A stretch of DNA of 64,000 nt from Betaproteobacteria bacterium (lineage in GTDB: Bacteria > Pseudomonadota > Gammaproteobacteria > Burkholderiales > Casimicrobiaceae): NCBI GenBank assembly GCA_016861105.1, contig BOKS01000004.1, forward strand, positions 62,001-126,000. Direction: 5' to 3'. The notes beneath the pieces are model-generated. The model worked only from the letters and a program-made list of their open reading frames with translations, had not been told where the DNA came from and ran no database searches. Both the position numbers and the translations under genes were made by a program. Positions 26,871 to 35,664 of this stretch are shown here, one piece after another (position 1 is the first letter of the stretch; every line of letters begins with the position of its first letter).

Positions 26871-28156
26871 TGCTCCTCGTCTGCGCCGCCTTCCTCGCCT
26901 TCCTGCTGATGGGCATGCCGGTGGCCTTCGCCATCGGCATCTCGGGCGCGCTGTTCTTCCTGCAGCACCCCGAGCTGCCGTCGACGATCCCGATCCAGCT
27001 CACCATCTCGCAGACGCAGAACTTCGCGCTGCTCGCCGTGCCGCTGTTCATCCTCGCCGGCAACTTCATGAACAAGTCCGGCATCACCGAGCAGCTCCTG
27101 CAGCTGGCGACGGTGATCGCCGGCCGGCTGCGCGGGGGCCTCGCGCAGGTCTCGGTCGCGATGGCGGCGCTCATGGGCGGCGTCTCCGGATCGTGCATCG
27201 CGGACGCCGCGATGCAGACGCGGATTCTGGGCAGCGAGATGCTGAAGCGGGGCATGTCGCCCGGCTACGCCGCCGGGGTGCTGTCGTTCGGGTCGCTGCT
27301 GACGCCGATCATCCCGCCGGGAATCGGCTTCATCCTCTACGGCTCGGTCGGCCAGGTGTCGATCGGCCGGCTGTTCGCGGCCGGCATCGTGCCGGCGCTG
27401 CTGCTGTGGCTGGCGCTGGCCGTGACGATCGCGCTGACCGCGCGCCGCCGCGGCTATGCGCCCGAGCGCGACCGGCCGGTCACGCTCGGCGAGGCGGGTC
27501 GCGCCGTGTGGGGCGGCGTCTGGGCGATCCTCTTCCCGGTGTTCCTCATCTTCGGCCTGCGCTTCGGCGTGTTCACGCCCTCCGAGATCGGCGCGTTCGC
27601 GGTGGTCTACGCGATCGCGGTGGGCGTGCTCGCCTACCGCAAGCTGCGCCGCGCCTCGTTCGGCGAGGCGCTCGAGGGCAGCCTCGTCGACGTCGGCGCC
27701 GTGATGTTCCTGATCGCGCTGTCGGGGATCTTCGGCTACGGCATCGTGTTCGAGCGCGTCCCCGAGGTCATCTCCGGCGCCATCCAGGGCCTGACGAGCA
27801 ATCCGCAGGCCGTGCTGGCGCTGATCGTGGGCCTGACGATCCTCGCGGGCTGCTTCGTCGACGGCTCGGTGCTCATCATCATGCTCACGCCCATCTTCCT
27901 GCCGCTGGTGCGCGACCTCGGCGTCGATCCCGTCCACTTCGGGCTCGTGTTCATCATCGCGGCCACGATCGGGAACTTCACGCCGCCGGTCGGCGCGGCG
28001 ATGTACGCCGTGTGCTCGATCCTGAAGACGCCGGTCGGCGCCTACACGCGCGAGTCGCTGCCGTTCCTCGTCGCCGTGGCGGCCGTCACGCTGCTGCTGA
28101 TCTTCGTGCCCGACGTCGTCCTCGTCGTGCCCGACGCGATCTTCGGCGCGGACTGA
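26870..28156 (+). CDS. dctM: TRAP transporter large permease (DctM family)
   Basis: A 428-residue sodium-coupled permease with about 12 hydrophobic segments. Family motifs are MGMPVAFAIGISG, VPLFILAGNFMNKSG, the helical hairpin GGVSGSCIADAA and TPIIPPGIGFI. Its start is fused to the dctQ stop in TGATG. It ends 7 bp before the convergent rsmA stop. Confidence 0.96.
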   Translation: MLLVCAAFLAFLLMGMPVAFAIGISGALFFLQHPELPSTIPIQLTISQTQNFALLAVPLFILAGNFMNKSGITEQLLQLATVIAGRLRGGLAQVSVAMAALMGGVSGSCIADAAMQTRILGSEMLKRGMSPGYAAGVLSFGSLLTPIIPPGIGFILYGSVGQVSIGRLFAAGIVPALLLWLALAVTIALTARRRGYAPERDRPVTLGEAGRAVWGGVWAILFPVFLIFGLRFGVFTPSEIGAFAVVYAIAVGVLAYRKLRRASFGEALEGSLVDVGAVMFLIALSGIFGYGIVFERVPEVISGAIQGLTSNPQAVLALIVGLTILAGCFVDGSVLIIMLTPIFLPLVRDLGVDPVHFGLVFIIAATIGNFTPPVGAAMYAVCSILKTPVGAYTRESLPFLVAVAAVTLLLIFVPDVVLVVPDAIFGAD

Positions 28157-28163
28157 CGCCGCG

Positions 28164-28934
28164 TCAGCGCGCGAGCGCGTTCGCAAGGCGCGCGAAGCCG
28201 GCGACCGGCAGCGTCTCGCCGCGCGCGCCGGGGTCGATGCCGGCGGCGCGCAGGGCGGCCTCGTCGCACAGCGACGACAGTGCATTGCGCAGCGTCTTGC
28301 GCCGCTGCGCGAACGCGGCGGCCACCACGCGGGCGAACAGCGCGGCGTCGGCGAGCGCGGGCGCGCGCTCGCCGAGCGGCGTGAGGCGCGCGACTGCGGA
28401 ATCCACCTTCGGCGCCGGCCGGAAGGCGCCCGGGGGAACGACGAAGAGACGCTCGACCGCGAACAGGACCTGCAGCATCACCGTCAGGCGCCCGTAGTCG
28501 GCGGTCGCCGGCGCGGCCGTCATCCGGTCGACGACCTCCTTCTGCAGCATCACCGTCGCGTCCGCGATCGCGTGCGCCTGCGCCGCGAGGCGGAACAGCA
28601 GCGGCGAGCCGATGTTGTACGGCAGGTTGCCGACGATGCGCAGCCCGCTTCCGAAGCGCGCGAAGTCGACCCGGAGCGCGTCGCCCTCGACGAGCGTCAG
28701 GCGGTGCGGAGGGAACCGCGCGCGCAGCGCCGCGGCGAGGTCGCGGTCGATCTCGATCGCGCTGACGTGGCCGGCGCGCTCGATCAGCGGGCCGGTCAGT
28801 GCGCCGTTGCCGGGCCCGATCTCGACGACCGGCTGGCCGGGGCGCGGATCCACGGCGGCGACGATGCGCTCGACGTAGCGCGGATCGACGAGGAAGTGCT
28901 GGCCGAAGCGCTTGCGCGGACGGTGCGGCGGCAT
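28164..28934 (-). CDS. rsmA: 16S rRNA (adenine1518/1519-N6)-dimethyltransferase RsmA (KsgA)
   Basis: A 256-residue SAM methyltransferase that dimethylates two adjacent adenines near the 3' end of 16S rRNA during small-subunit maturation. It has RKRFGQHFL at the N-terminus, SAM loop VEIGPGNGAL at 37-46, and catalytic NLPY at 103-106 followed by NIGSP. It is the last gene of the pdxA / lipoprotein / rsmA run, which keeps the classical pdxA-ksgA neighbourhood. Confidence 0.97.
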   Translation of the reverse strand: MPPHRPRKRFGQHFLVDPRYVERIVAAVDPRPGQPVVEIGPGNGALTGPLIERAGHVSAIEIDRDLAAALRARFPPHRLTLVEGDALRVDFARFGSGLRIVGNLPYNIGSPLLFRLAAQAHAIADATVMLQKEVVDRMTAAPATADYGRLTVMLQVLFAVERLFVVPPGAFRPAPKVDSAVARLTPLGERAPALADAALFARVVAAAFAQRRKTLRNALSSLCDEAALRAAGIDPGARGETLPVAGFARLANALAR

Positions 28935-29010
28935 GGCGGCGTCGTGCCTGGCGCAGGCGGGCGTCCGCGCGACGCTCGGCGGCGCGCGCCTTCCCCGGCC
29001 TCGCGCCGCG

Positions 29011-29490
29011 TCAGCCCGGCGGCGGGCTCAGCCGCCGCAGCCGGTACAGCGCAGCGTGGAAGACGGCGTAGACGTGATCGTCGTCGACGTGCAGCGTCTC
29101 GCCGCCCAGCGCCCGCCATTTGCGACCCTGGCAGAACACCTCGACGTAGCGCGCGCCCGGCCGCCGGCCGAGGCCGAGGTCGGCCGCGCGCACGCCCGCC
29201 TCGCGCCAGAGGAAGAAGGCGGCGTCGATCGCGTGCACCACGTAGTGCGGCTCGACGCACACGTCCTCGCCGGAGCGCGCGAGCGCCGGCTCGAGGCGGA
29301 TCACCTGCCCGTGCCGCGCCATCGCCGCCTGCGGGTCGTCGAGACCGACCGGGCCGCTGCGGACCTCGACGACGGCCCAGTCGCCGGACGGGGGCGGCTG
29401 CGACAGCGCGACCGTGCGCTGGACCGTCTGGCAGCCGGCGGCGAAGAGCGCGCAGCCGCAGAGGGCGACGATGCGGAGCAGGGCGGACAT
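29011..29490 (-). CDS. Predicted lipoprotein of unknown function
   Basis: A 159-residue protein with a lipoprotein signal: a hydrophobic run then the lipobox LFAAGC, with Cys at about residue 20. The mature part has cysteines in EDVCVEPHYV and EVFCQGRKW that could form a disulfide, and no domain I recognise. ATG 29490 is preferred over an adjoining GTG at 29493. A TAGAAT hexamer lies just upstream on the minus strand. It sits between pdxA and rsmA, 12 bp after the pdxA stop. Confidence 0.8.
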   Translation of the reverse strand: MSALLRIVALCGCALFAAGCQTVQRTVALSQPPPSGDWAVVEVRSGPVGLDDPQAAMARHGQVIRLEPALARSGEDVCVEPHYVVHAIDAAFFLWREAGVRAADLGLGRRPGARYVEVFCQGRKWRALGGETLHVDDDHVYAVFHAALYRLRRLSPPPG

Positions 29491-29502
29491 CACGTGCGCA
29501 TT

Positions 29503-30564
29503 CTACGATTCCGGGGACTCGCGGGCGCCCGCGCGTCGCGCGCCGCGGCCGGCGTCGTCGGCTGCGAGGCGGACTGCGAGGCGGACAGCCGCAAAGAGGC
29601 TTCCGCAATCGGCCGTCGCCGCCTTCGCGGGGTCGCGGGCGAGGTCCAGCGCCGTGCCGTGGTCCACCGACGTGCGCACGAACGGCAGGCCGAGCGTCAC
29701 GTTGACGCCGGCCCCGAAGCTCGCGGCCTTGAGCACCGGCAGGCCCTGGTCGTGGTACATGGCCACGATCGCGTCATACCGCGCCGCGACCTGCGGGACG
29801 AACACCGTGTCGGCGGGATACGGCCCGGACGCGTCGATCCCGCCCCCCGCGGCCGCGCCGATCGCCGGAGCGATCACGTCGATCTCCTCGCGGCCCAGGT
29901 GTCCTCCTTCGCCGGCGTGCGGATTGAGCCCGCACACCGCGATGCGCGGCCGCGCGATGCGAAAGCGCGCGCGCAGGTCCCGGTCGACGATCGCGAGCGT
30001 GTCGGCGACGGCGCCGAAGGTCACGGCCCGCGGCACGTCCGCGAGCGCGAGGTGCGTGGTGACGAGTGCGACGCGCAGCGGCGGCGTCCCCTCGTGGACG
30101 AGCATCATCACCACGCGGGGCGTGTGCGTGCGCTCGGCGAGGAACTCGGTGTGGCCGCTGAAGGGCACGCCCGCGTCGAGGATCGCGCTCTTCTGGACGG
30201 GCGCGGTCACCATGGCGGCGAGCGCGCCGCTGGCGCAGGCATCGGCGGCGTGGCGCAGCGTCTCCAGCACGGCGCTGGCGTTCGTCGGGTCGGGCTGGCC
30301 CGGGATCGCGGGCACGGCGACGGGCATGTGCCACACCTCCGTCGCGCCCTGCGGGGCGAACGACGCCGGATCGAAGTCCGCGTAGCGCGGCGCGAGCCCG
30401 ATGCGCTGCGCGCGCTCGCGCAGCAGCGCACGGTCGCCGACAACGACCAGCCGCGCGGCGAACGGCTCGCGCGCGTGCTGCTCCGCGAGCATCGCGCACA
30501 GCTCCGGCCCGATGCCGGCCGGCTCGCCGCAGGTGACCGCGATGCCCGGCCCGGACGGAGTCAT
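29503..30564 (-). CDS. pdxA: 4-hydroxythreonine-4-phosphate dehydrogenase PdxA
   Basis: A 353-residue NAD-dependent dehydrogenase of vitamin B6 synthesis. It has VTCGEPAGIGPEL at the N-terminus, the metal-binding histidines in FSGHTEFLA and MYHDQGLPVLK, and the TLGLPFVRTSVDHGTALDLA signature. Linkage to rsmA supports PdxA proper. PdxA2-type enzymes of sugar-acid metabolism are a close alternative, because the start lies only 2 bp after the stop of the GH31 gene of the sugar operon. Confidence 0.93.
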   Translation of the reverse strand: MTPSGPGIAVTCGEPAGIGPELCAMLAEQHAREPFAARLVVVGDRALLRERAQRIGLAPRYADFDPASFAPQGATEVWHMPVAVPAIPGQPDPTNASAVLETLRHAADACASGALAAMVTAPVQKSAILDAGVPFSGHTEFLAERTHTPRVVMMLVHEGTPPLRVALVTTHLALADVPRAVTFGAVADTLAIVDRDLRARFRIARPRIAVCGLNPHAGEGGHLGREEIDVIAPAIGAAAGGGIDASGPYPADTVFVPQVAARYDAIVAMYHDQGLPVLKAASFGAGVNVTLGLPFVRTSVDHGTALDLARDPAKAATADCGSLFAAVRLAVRLAADDAGRGARRAGARESPES

Positions 30565-30566
30565 CG

Positions 30567-32795
30567 TCAGGTCCGCTCGACGGCGCAGCTCTCGCCGAAG
30601 AAGTGCACCTGGACGCCCTCGGCCACGCGCAGCCGCGGACCGTCGCCTTCGCCGGGCCCGACCTCGATCCCGGGCGCGTCGAACGCCGCGGCGGGCGTGC
30701 CGAAGACCCACAGCTGGTCGAGCGGCCGCTGCGCGTCGATCTCGCCGGTGTGCTGCACCGACGGCCCGAGCGGCAGCACGTGCCCCTCGCGGCCGAACAC
30801 GGGGAACTGGTCCAGCGCGGCCCTGTAGCGCAGCACCTGCCGGCCGGCGTGCCGCTTGCGCGTGTTGAGGTCGTACCAGCCGCCCGGCGGCAGCGCGAGC
30901 TCGACCTCGCCGCCGGCGGCGACGATGGGCGCGACGAGCAGCGCGTCGCCGCACATGAACTGCGTCTCGTAGCGGCGCGTCAGCGCGTGGCCGGGAAAGG
31001 CGAGCGGCATCGCCCGCATCACCGGCAGGCCGGTCCGCGTGGCGACGCGGATCACGTGCTCGAGGTAGGGGATCAGCCGGTAGCGGAACGCCAGCCACTT
31101 GCGCGCGATCCCCTCGGCCTCGGGGCCGAACGCCCACGGCTCGCGCTCGCCGATGCCGTGCACGCGGATGTGCGAGCTGAACACCGTGGCCTGGAGCCAG
31201 CGCACGAAGAGCTCGGCGGACGGCTGCTCCGCGCCGTAGAACCCGCCGATGTCGCTGGAGTGGTACGGGTTGCCGCTCATCCCCCACGACAGCCCGCCGC
31301 GGATCGACGCGGCCAGCCCCTCCCAGTCGCTCTGCGGGTCGCCGCCCCAGCCCATCGGGTAGCGCTGCTGCCCCGCCCACGCCGCGCGGCTCCAGACCAT
31401 CGGCGCGCCGTTGCCCGGCGGCCCGAACTTGCGCGTGGCCTCGTAGACGCAGCGGTTGTACAGCAGCGGGTAGACGTTGTGCAGGCGCCGGCCGCGGTCG
31501 CCGTTGTGCGCGACGGCGTCGTCGGGCACCTGCTCGCCGAAGTCGCTCTTGACCACGTCCACGCCGTCGGCGAACAGCCGCTCGTGCGCGTCGCGCCACC
31601 ACGCGTAGGCCGCCGGGTTCGTGAAGTCGACGATGCCGCTGTCGGGCAGCGGCGTCAGCACGTTGCCGAACGGCGAGGTGCCGGGCGCGGTGTCCCAGCT
31701 GAACACGTAGGGGTCGCCGGCGTCGTTGCGCAGCAGGAAGTCGTTCGCGAAGAGCTGCTGGAACAGCGGGTCGTGGATGGAGACGCAGGGATACTCCCAG
31801 ACGCAGACGCGCAGGTGCAACGCCTTCAGCGCGGCGAGCGACGCCTTCGGGTCCGGGAAGCGCTCGGGATCCCACTGGAAGTTGAACCGCGTCCGCACCC
31901 TCCACGCGGCGCGGCCGTCCAGCGTGATGACGTCGCACGGGATGCGCCGCTCGCGCAGCCGCCGCGCGACGTCGATCGCCTCCTCGGGCGTGCGGTAGTA
32001 GGCGCGCGACACCCACAGCCCGAGGCTCCAGCGCGGCACCTCCGGCGCGCGGCCGGTGAGCTGCGTGTAGAGGTCGAGGATGCCCGCCGGGTCGTCGGCC
32101 GCGAAGAAGAAGAGGTCGAGCGCCTCGTCGTCCACGACCAGCGCGTAGCTGCGGTGCGACCAGTCCGGATGGCCGACGCCGTGCGCGACGCGGCCGGGCG
32201 TGTGCACGAACACGCCCCACGCGCCGCGGCCGCCGCCCGGGCTCCACGCGAACGGCGCGTTCTTGTACGACAGGCCCGTGTTGACGCCGAGCGCGTCGTC
32301 GACCTGCGAGTGGATCAGCTGGCCGCGCTTGTCGAGCGGTCCGAACTTCTCGCCGAGCCCGTAGACCGCCTCGCCGGAGGCGAGCGCGAACGCGGCGGTC
32401 CACTCGCCGCCCTGCTTGATGCGCCCGAACGTCGGCAGCCGCGTGAAGCCGCGGAAGTGCTGGTCGGTGATCGAGCCCAGCACCGGCCGGCCGCGCCACA
32501 GCAGCCGGAAGCGCAGCGGGCCGCCGCCGATCTCCAGCGTCGCGTCGCCCGCGGCGAACGTCGTCAGGCCGTGCTGCGGCGTCGCGACGGTGCACGGCTT
32601 GGACTTGCCCACGACGATCCCGTAGTCCGGCTTCGCGTGCGGGCCGATGCGCACGCGGAACACGCCGGGCCCGAAGCTCGTCACCTCCATCAGGTCGCCG
32701 GTCGACGTGGCGAACGACGCGCCGGAGGCCGTGGTGTCGATGGCGTGCGGGTCCTCCAGCCGGAGGTAGTTGGTGGGATCGAAGTGGAGCAGCAT
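30567..32795 (-). CDS. GH31 family alpha-glycosidase (alpha-xylosidase/alpha-glucosidase-like)
   Basis: A 742-residue glycosidase without a signal peptide, so it probably acts on imported oligosaccharides. Domains are an N-terminal beta-sandwich (about 1-240), catalytic barrel (about 250-600) and distal beta domains. The nucleophile is Asp418 in KSDFGEQVPDD and the acid/base Asp486 in WGGDPQSDWEG. The KSDFGE form is closest to YicI-type alpha-xylosidases. It belongs to a minus-strand operon with lactonase, epimerase and aldolase genes, suggesting it releases the sugar that pathway oxidises. Confidence 0.9.
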   Translation of the reverse strand: MLLHFDPTNYLRLEDPHAIDTTASGASFATSTGDLMEVTSFGPGVFRVRIGPHAKPDYGIVVGKSKPCTVATPQHGLTTFAAGDATLEIGGGPLRFRLLWRGRPVLGSITDQHFRGFTRLPTFGRIKQGGEWTAAFALASGEAVYGLGEKFGPLDKRGQLIHSQVDDALGVNTGLSYKNAPFAWSPGGGRGAWGVFVHTPGRVAHGVGHPDWSHRSYALVVDDEALDLFFFAADDPAGILDLYTQLTGRAPEVPRWSLGLWVSRAYYRTPEEAIDVARRLRERRIPCDVITLDGRAAWRVRTRFNFQWDPERFPDPKASLAALKALHLRVCVWEYPCVSIHDPLFQQLFANDFLLRNDAGDPYVFSWDTAPGTSPFGNVLTPLPDSGIVDFTNPAAYAWWRDAHERLFADGVDVVKSDFGEQVPDDAVAHNGDRGRRLHNVYPLLYNRCVYEATRKFGPPGNGAPMVWSRAAWAGQQRYPMGWGGDPQSDWEGLAASIRGGLSWGMSGNPYHSSDIGGFYGAEQPSAELFVRWLQATVFSSHIRVHGIGEREPWAFGPEAEGIARKWLAFRYRLIPYLEHVIRVATRTGLPVMRAMPLAFPGHALTRRYETQFMCGDALLVAPIVAAGGEVELALPPGGWYDLNTRKRHAGRQVLRYRAALDQFPVFGREGHVLPLGPSVQHTGEIDAQRPLDQLWVFGTPAAAFDAPGIEVGPGEGDGPRLRVAEGVQVHFFGESCAVERT

Positions 32796-32801
32796 CGCGG
32801 G

Positions 32802-33677
32802 TCACCCTGCGAAGGAGGGCTCGGGCAGGCCCGGGACGTCGACGCGCATCGCGAACAGGCCGCCCGACAGCGGCAGCCTGGCGAGCTCCTCGTCGTCGCG
32901 CTGCGTGCGCGCCGTCGTGAGGTAGAGCGTGCGCAGGTCCTCGCCGCCGAACGCGCACATCGTCGGGCACATCGCCGGCACCGGGTACTCGGCGAGCACG
33001 CTGCCCTGCGGCGACAGCCGCAGCACCTTGCCGCCGCGGAAGAAGGACGTCCAGTAGCAGCCCTGCGCGTCGACCGTGGCGCCGTCGGGCCGGTCGGTCT
33101 CGCCGCTCCAGCGCGCGAACTCGCGCGCGTTCGACGGCGTGCCGGTCGCCGTGTCGTAGTCGTACGCGCGCACCGTCAGCGCCGGCGTGTCGGCGTGGTA
33201 CATCGTGCGCCCGTCCGGGCTCCACGCGAGCCCGTTGCTCACCGTGACGTCCGCGACGACCCGGTGGAACGACAGGTCGGGGTCGAGCCGCCACAGCGCC
33301 GCCGTGCTCGCGTCGCGCCGCTCGTTCATCGTGCCGGCGAAGAAGCGTCCCTGGCGGTCGCAGCGGCCGTCGTTGAAGCGGTGATGCGCGCCGTCGTAGG
33401 GCGCGTCGGCCACCTTGCGCGTCGGCCGGCCCTGCGCATCCGCGAACCACACGCCGCTGCGCAGCGCGACGACGAAGCCGCCGCCCCTGCGGAACGCGAA
33501 GCTGCCGATGGACTCGGGCATCGGCATCGACAGGTTCACCCCGCTCGCCGGATCGAAGCGGTTGAGCGACGGGGCGTTGATGTCGACCCAGTAGAGCGCC
33601 TGCTCGTCGACGTTCCACTGCGGGCACTCGCCGAGGCTCGCCCGGATGTCGAGCACGCAGCGGAAGGGGGATCTCAT
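32802..33677 (-). CDS. SMP-30/gluconolactonase family lactonase
   Basis: A 291-residue six-bladed propeller hydrolase. Family metal-site segments are SLGECPQWN (Glu), RFNDGRCDRQGRF (Asn/Asp), VTVSNGLAWSPDG (Asn) and RPDGATVDAQG (Asp). It would open an aldonolactone made by the SDR dehydrogenase of this locus. The start overlaps the stop of the epimerase gene in ATGA. Confidence 0.92.
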   Translation of the reverse strand: MRSPFRCVLDIRASLGECPQWNVDEQALYWVDINAPSLNRFDPASGVNLSMPMPESIGSFAFRRGGGFVVALRSGVWFADAQGRPTRKVADAPYDGAHHRFNDGRCDRQGRFFAGTMNERRDASTAALWRLDPDLSFHRVVADVTVSNGLAWSPDGRTMYHADTPALTVRAYDYDTATGTPSNAREFARWSGETDRPDGATVDAQGCYWTSFFRGGKVLRLSPQGSVLAEYPVPAMCPTMCAFGGEDLRTLYLTTARTQRDDEELARLPLSGGLFAMRVDVPGLPEPSFAG

Positions 33678-34600
33678 GCCGCGGTTCCTCCGAGGGTCTG
33701 CGCAACGATGCGCATCGTACAGGAGAAGGATGCACCGGGCGGGAGCGTGCGCGTGCCGGTGCCGGACTCGCCGCGGGCGTGGCGGTTGAACGCGTCGGTC
33801 ATGTGCGTGACCGGCTCGAGCGCGAGGAAATCGCGCCCGGGAGGGACGTACACGACGAGGAAGCCGGTCGCCGTGTCGCCTTCGACCGTCGTGCGCAGGC
33901 CGCGCTGCGCATCGTCGAGCCTCACCGCGCCGTCGAAGCCCGTGAAGACGGTGTCGAGCGTCGTCTCGCCGATCGCGCGCGGCGGGTCGAACGACAACCC
34001 TGCGGGGACGCCGACCCGGCGCACCGGCAGCAGCGTCGGTCCGGTCTCCCACATCCCGTCGGCACGCAGGCCGAGCACGGTGGCCGGCGTGCGCGGGAAG
34101 TAGGGGTGCCAGCCCAGTCCGAACGGGAAGGGCCGCGCGTCGCAGTTCTCGATCGCCAGCGACATCGCGAGCACCGCGACGCCCGAGCGCTCGCCGACGT
34201 CGAGCGACTGCAGCGCGCGGAACGCGAACGGCCACCCGCGCGCCTCGTCGCCGTCCGGATCGTAGTCGAGCGCGAGCGTGACGCGATCCTCCGCGCGCGA
34301 GGCCACGCGCCACGGCCGGCGCAGGCCGACGCCATGGATGGCGTGCGGCTGGTCCGCGTAGGGGCGGCCGAGGACGTGGATCTGCCCGCCGAACGCGAGC
34401 CGCGCCTCGGCGATGCGGTTGGAGAAGGGGACGAGCGGAAAGCTCGCGAACGCCCGCACGTTGCGCGCGGCGAGCGCCTCGGCCGGGGTCGGGCGCAGCA
34501 CGTCCACACCCCGCCAGCGGAACGCCGCGACGGCGCCGCCGACGGCCGGCGCGACGTCCGCGCGCGCGTCGCCGCAGGCGATCGTGACCAGTTCCTCCAT
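33674..34600 (-). CDS. Aldose 1-epimerase (mutarotase) family protein
   Basis: A 308-residue galactose-mutarotase-like protein. Catalytic-type residues are in HAIHGVGLRRPW (His), GWHPYFP (His) and DFLALEPVTHM (Glu). It interconverts sugar anomers, feeding a dehydrogenase specific for one anomer. It overlaps the lactonase gene by four bases and follows the aldolase gene by 14 bp. Confidence 0.9.
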   Translation of the reverse strand: MEELVTIACGDARADVAPAVGGAVAAFRWRGVDVLRPTPAEALAARNVRAFASFPLVPFSNRIAEARLAFGGQIHVLGRPYADQPHAIHGVGLRRPWRVASRAEDRVTLALDYDPDGDEARGWPFAFRALQSLDVGERSGVAVLAMSLAIENCDARPFPFGLGWHPYFPRTPATVLGLRADGMWETGPTLLPVRRVGVPAGLSFDPPRAIGETTLDTVFTGFDGAVRLDDAQRGLRTTVEGDTATGFLVVYVPPGRDFLALEPVTHMTDAFNRHARGESGTGTRTLPPGASFSCTMRIVAQTLGGTAA

Positions 34601-34614
34601 GCGCGGCGCCGGCG

Positions 34615-35415
34615 TCAGTACGCCGGGCCGGCGGACGCCGACGGCGCGGCACCGCGCAGCCGGCCGAGCCACTCCGTCGCGCGGCCGACCATCATCGCGA
34701 TGTCGGAGGCCATCGCCACCCAGCTGAAGCCGAACGCGATGTACTGCGCGACCACGTCGGGGTTGGCGCCGACGATGCCGACCGGCTTGCCGGCCGCGCG
34801 GCACGCCTGCGCGCCCTCCTGCAGCCGCGCGAGCACGTCGGGATGCGCCATGTTGCCGAGGTGGCCCATCGACGCCGACAGGTCCGCGGGGCCGATGAAC
34901 AGCGAGTCCACGCCGGGCACGGCGGCGATCTCGGGCAGCCGGCGCAGCGCGTCGATCGTCTCGATCTGGCAGACGACGCACAGCTCCTGCGCGGCGAGCT
35001 TCTGGTAGTTCGCGACGTTGCCGTGCCGGCTCGCCCGGTGCACCGCGGCGACGCCGCGCACGCCGTCGGGCGGATAGCGGGTCGCGGCGACGGCGCGCCG
35101 GGCCTCGTCGGCGGTCTGCACGAACGGGAACATCAGCGACTGCGCGCCGGCGTCCAGCGCCCGCTTCACGATCACCGCGTCGTTCCACGGGATGCGCGTG
35201 ATCACGCCCGCGGGCGTGCCTTCGATCGCGCGCAGCATGTCGACCATCCCCGCCATGTCGATCGGCGTGTGCTCCATGTCGAGCACGACGAAGTCGAAGC
35301 CCGTGCAGCCCATCGCCTCGGCGGTGACCGGCGTGCCCGACACGAGCCAGGTGCCCACGGGCACGCGGCCGGGCGTGGTGATCGCGTGCTTGAAGCGGTT
35401 GCGCGGCATCTCCAT
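34615..35415 (-). CDS. HpcH/HpaI family class II aldolase
   Basis: A 266-residue metal-dependent aldolase. The likely catalytic His49 (LDMEHTPID), Arg74 (ITRIPWND), and metal ligands Glu152 (CQIETIDAL) and Asp178 (FIGPADLS) are all present. In this family, 2-keto-3-deoxy sugar acids are split to pyruvate and an aldehyde. With the dehydratase upstream it fits the last step of a non-phosphorylative sugar pathway; the exact substrate cannot be read from sequence. Confidence 0.92.
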   Translation of the reverse strand: MEMPRNRFKHAITTPGRVPVGTWLVSGTPVTAEAMGCTGFDFVVLDMEHTPIDMAGMVDMLRAIEGTPAGVITRIPWNDAVIVKRALDAGAQSLMFPFVQTADEARRAVAATRYPPDGVRGVAAVHRASRHGNVANYQKLAAQELCVVCQIETIDALRRLPEIAAVPGVDSLFIGPADLSASMGHLGNMAHPDVLARLQEGAQACRAAGKPVGIVGANPDVVAQYIAFGFSWVAMASDIAMMVGRATEWLGRLRGAAPSASAGPAY

Positions 35416-35445
35416 GAAGCGGGGCCTTTCTCCGTCCGAGAATCG

Positions 35446-35641
35446 GGGTCAGACTCGCATTTCGCGGCGCGGCGGGGAAACGAGGGTCGGGAAACGAGGG
35501 TCAGACTCGCATTTCGCGGCTCCGCGGAGGCAACGGCGAGGTTCCGCGGCGACGGCACGGCCCAAGCCAAGCGTCGGCTGCCGAGAAAATGCGAGTCTGA
35601 CCCTCATTGCGCTCATTGCGGGGGACATGCGAGTCCGACCC
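35446..35641. repeat. Cluster of GGGTCAGACTCG palindromic repeats
   Basis: The gap between aldolase and dehydratase holds two direct copies of a 22-bp unit, GGGTCAGACTCGCATTTC plus GCGG (35446-35467 and 35498-35519). Two inverted copies of its core follow: AAATGCGAGTCTGACCC at 35587-35603 and ATGCGAGTCCGACCC at 35627-35641. The arms could fold into a long hairpin. The same core forms an inverted pair at 44851-44922. No gene is seen in the gap. Confidence 0.85.
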
Positions 35642-35664
35642 TCGTTGCGGGATGGCGGCCGCCG

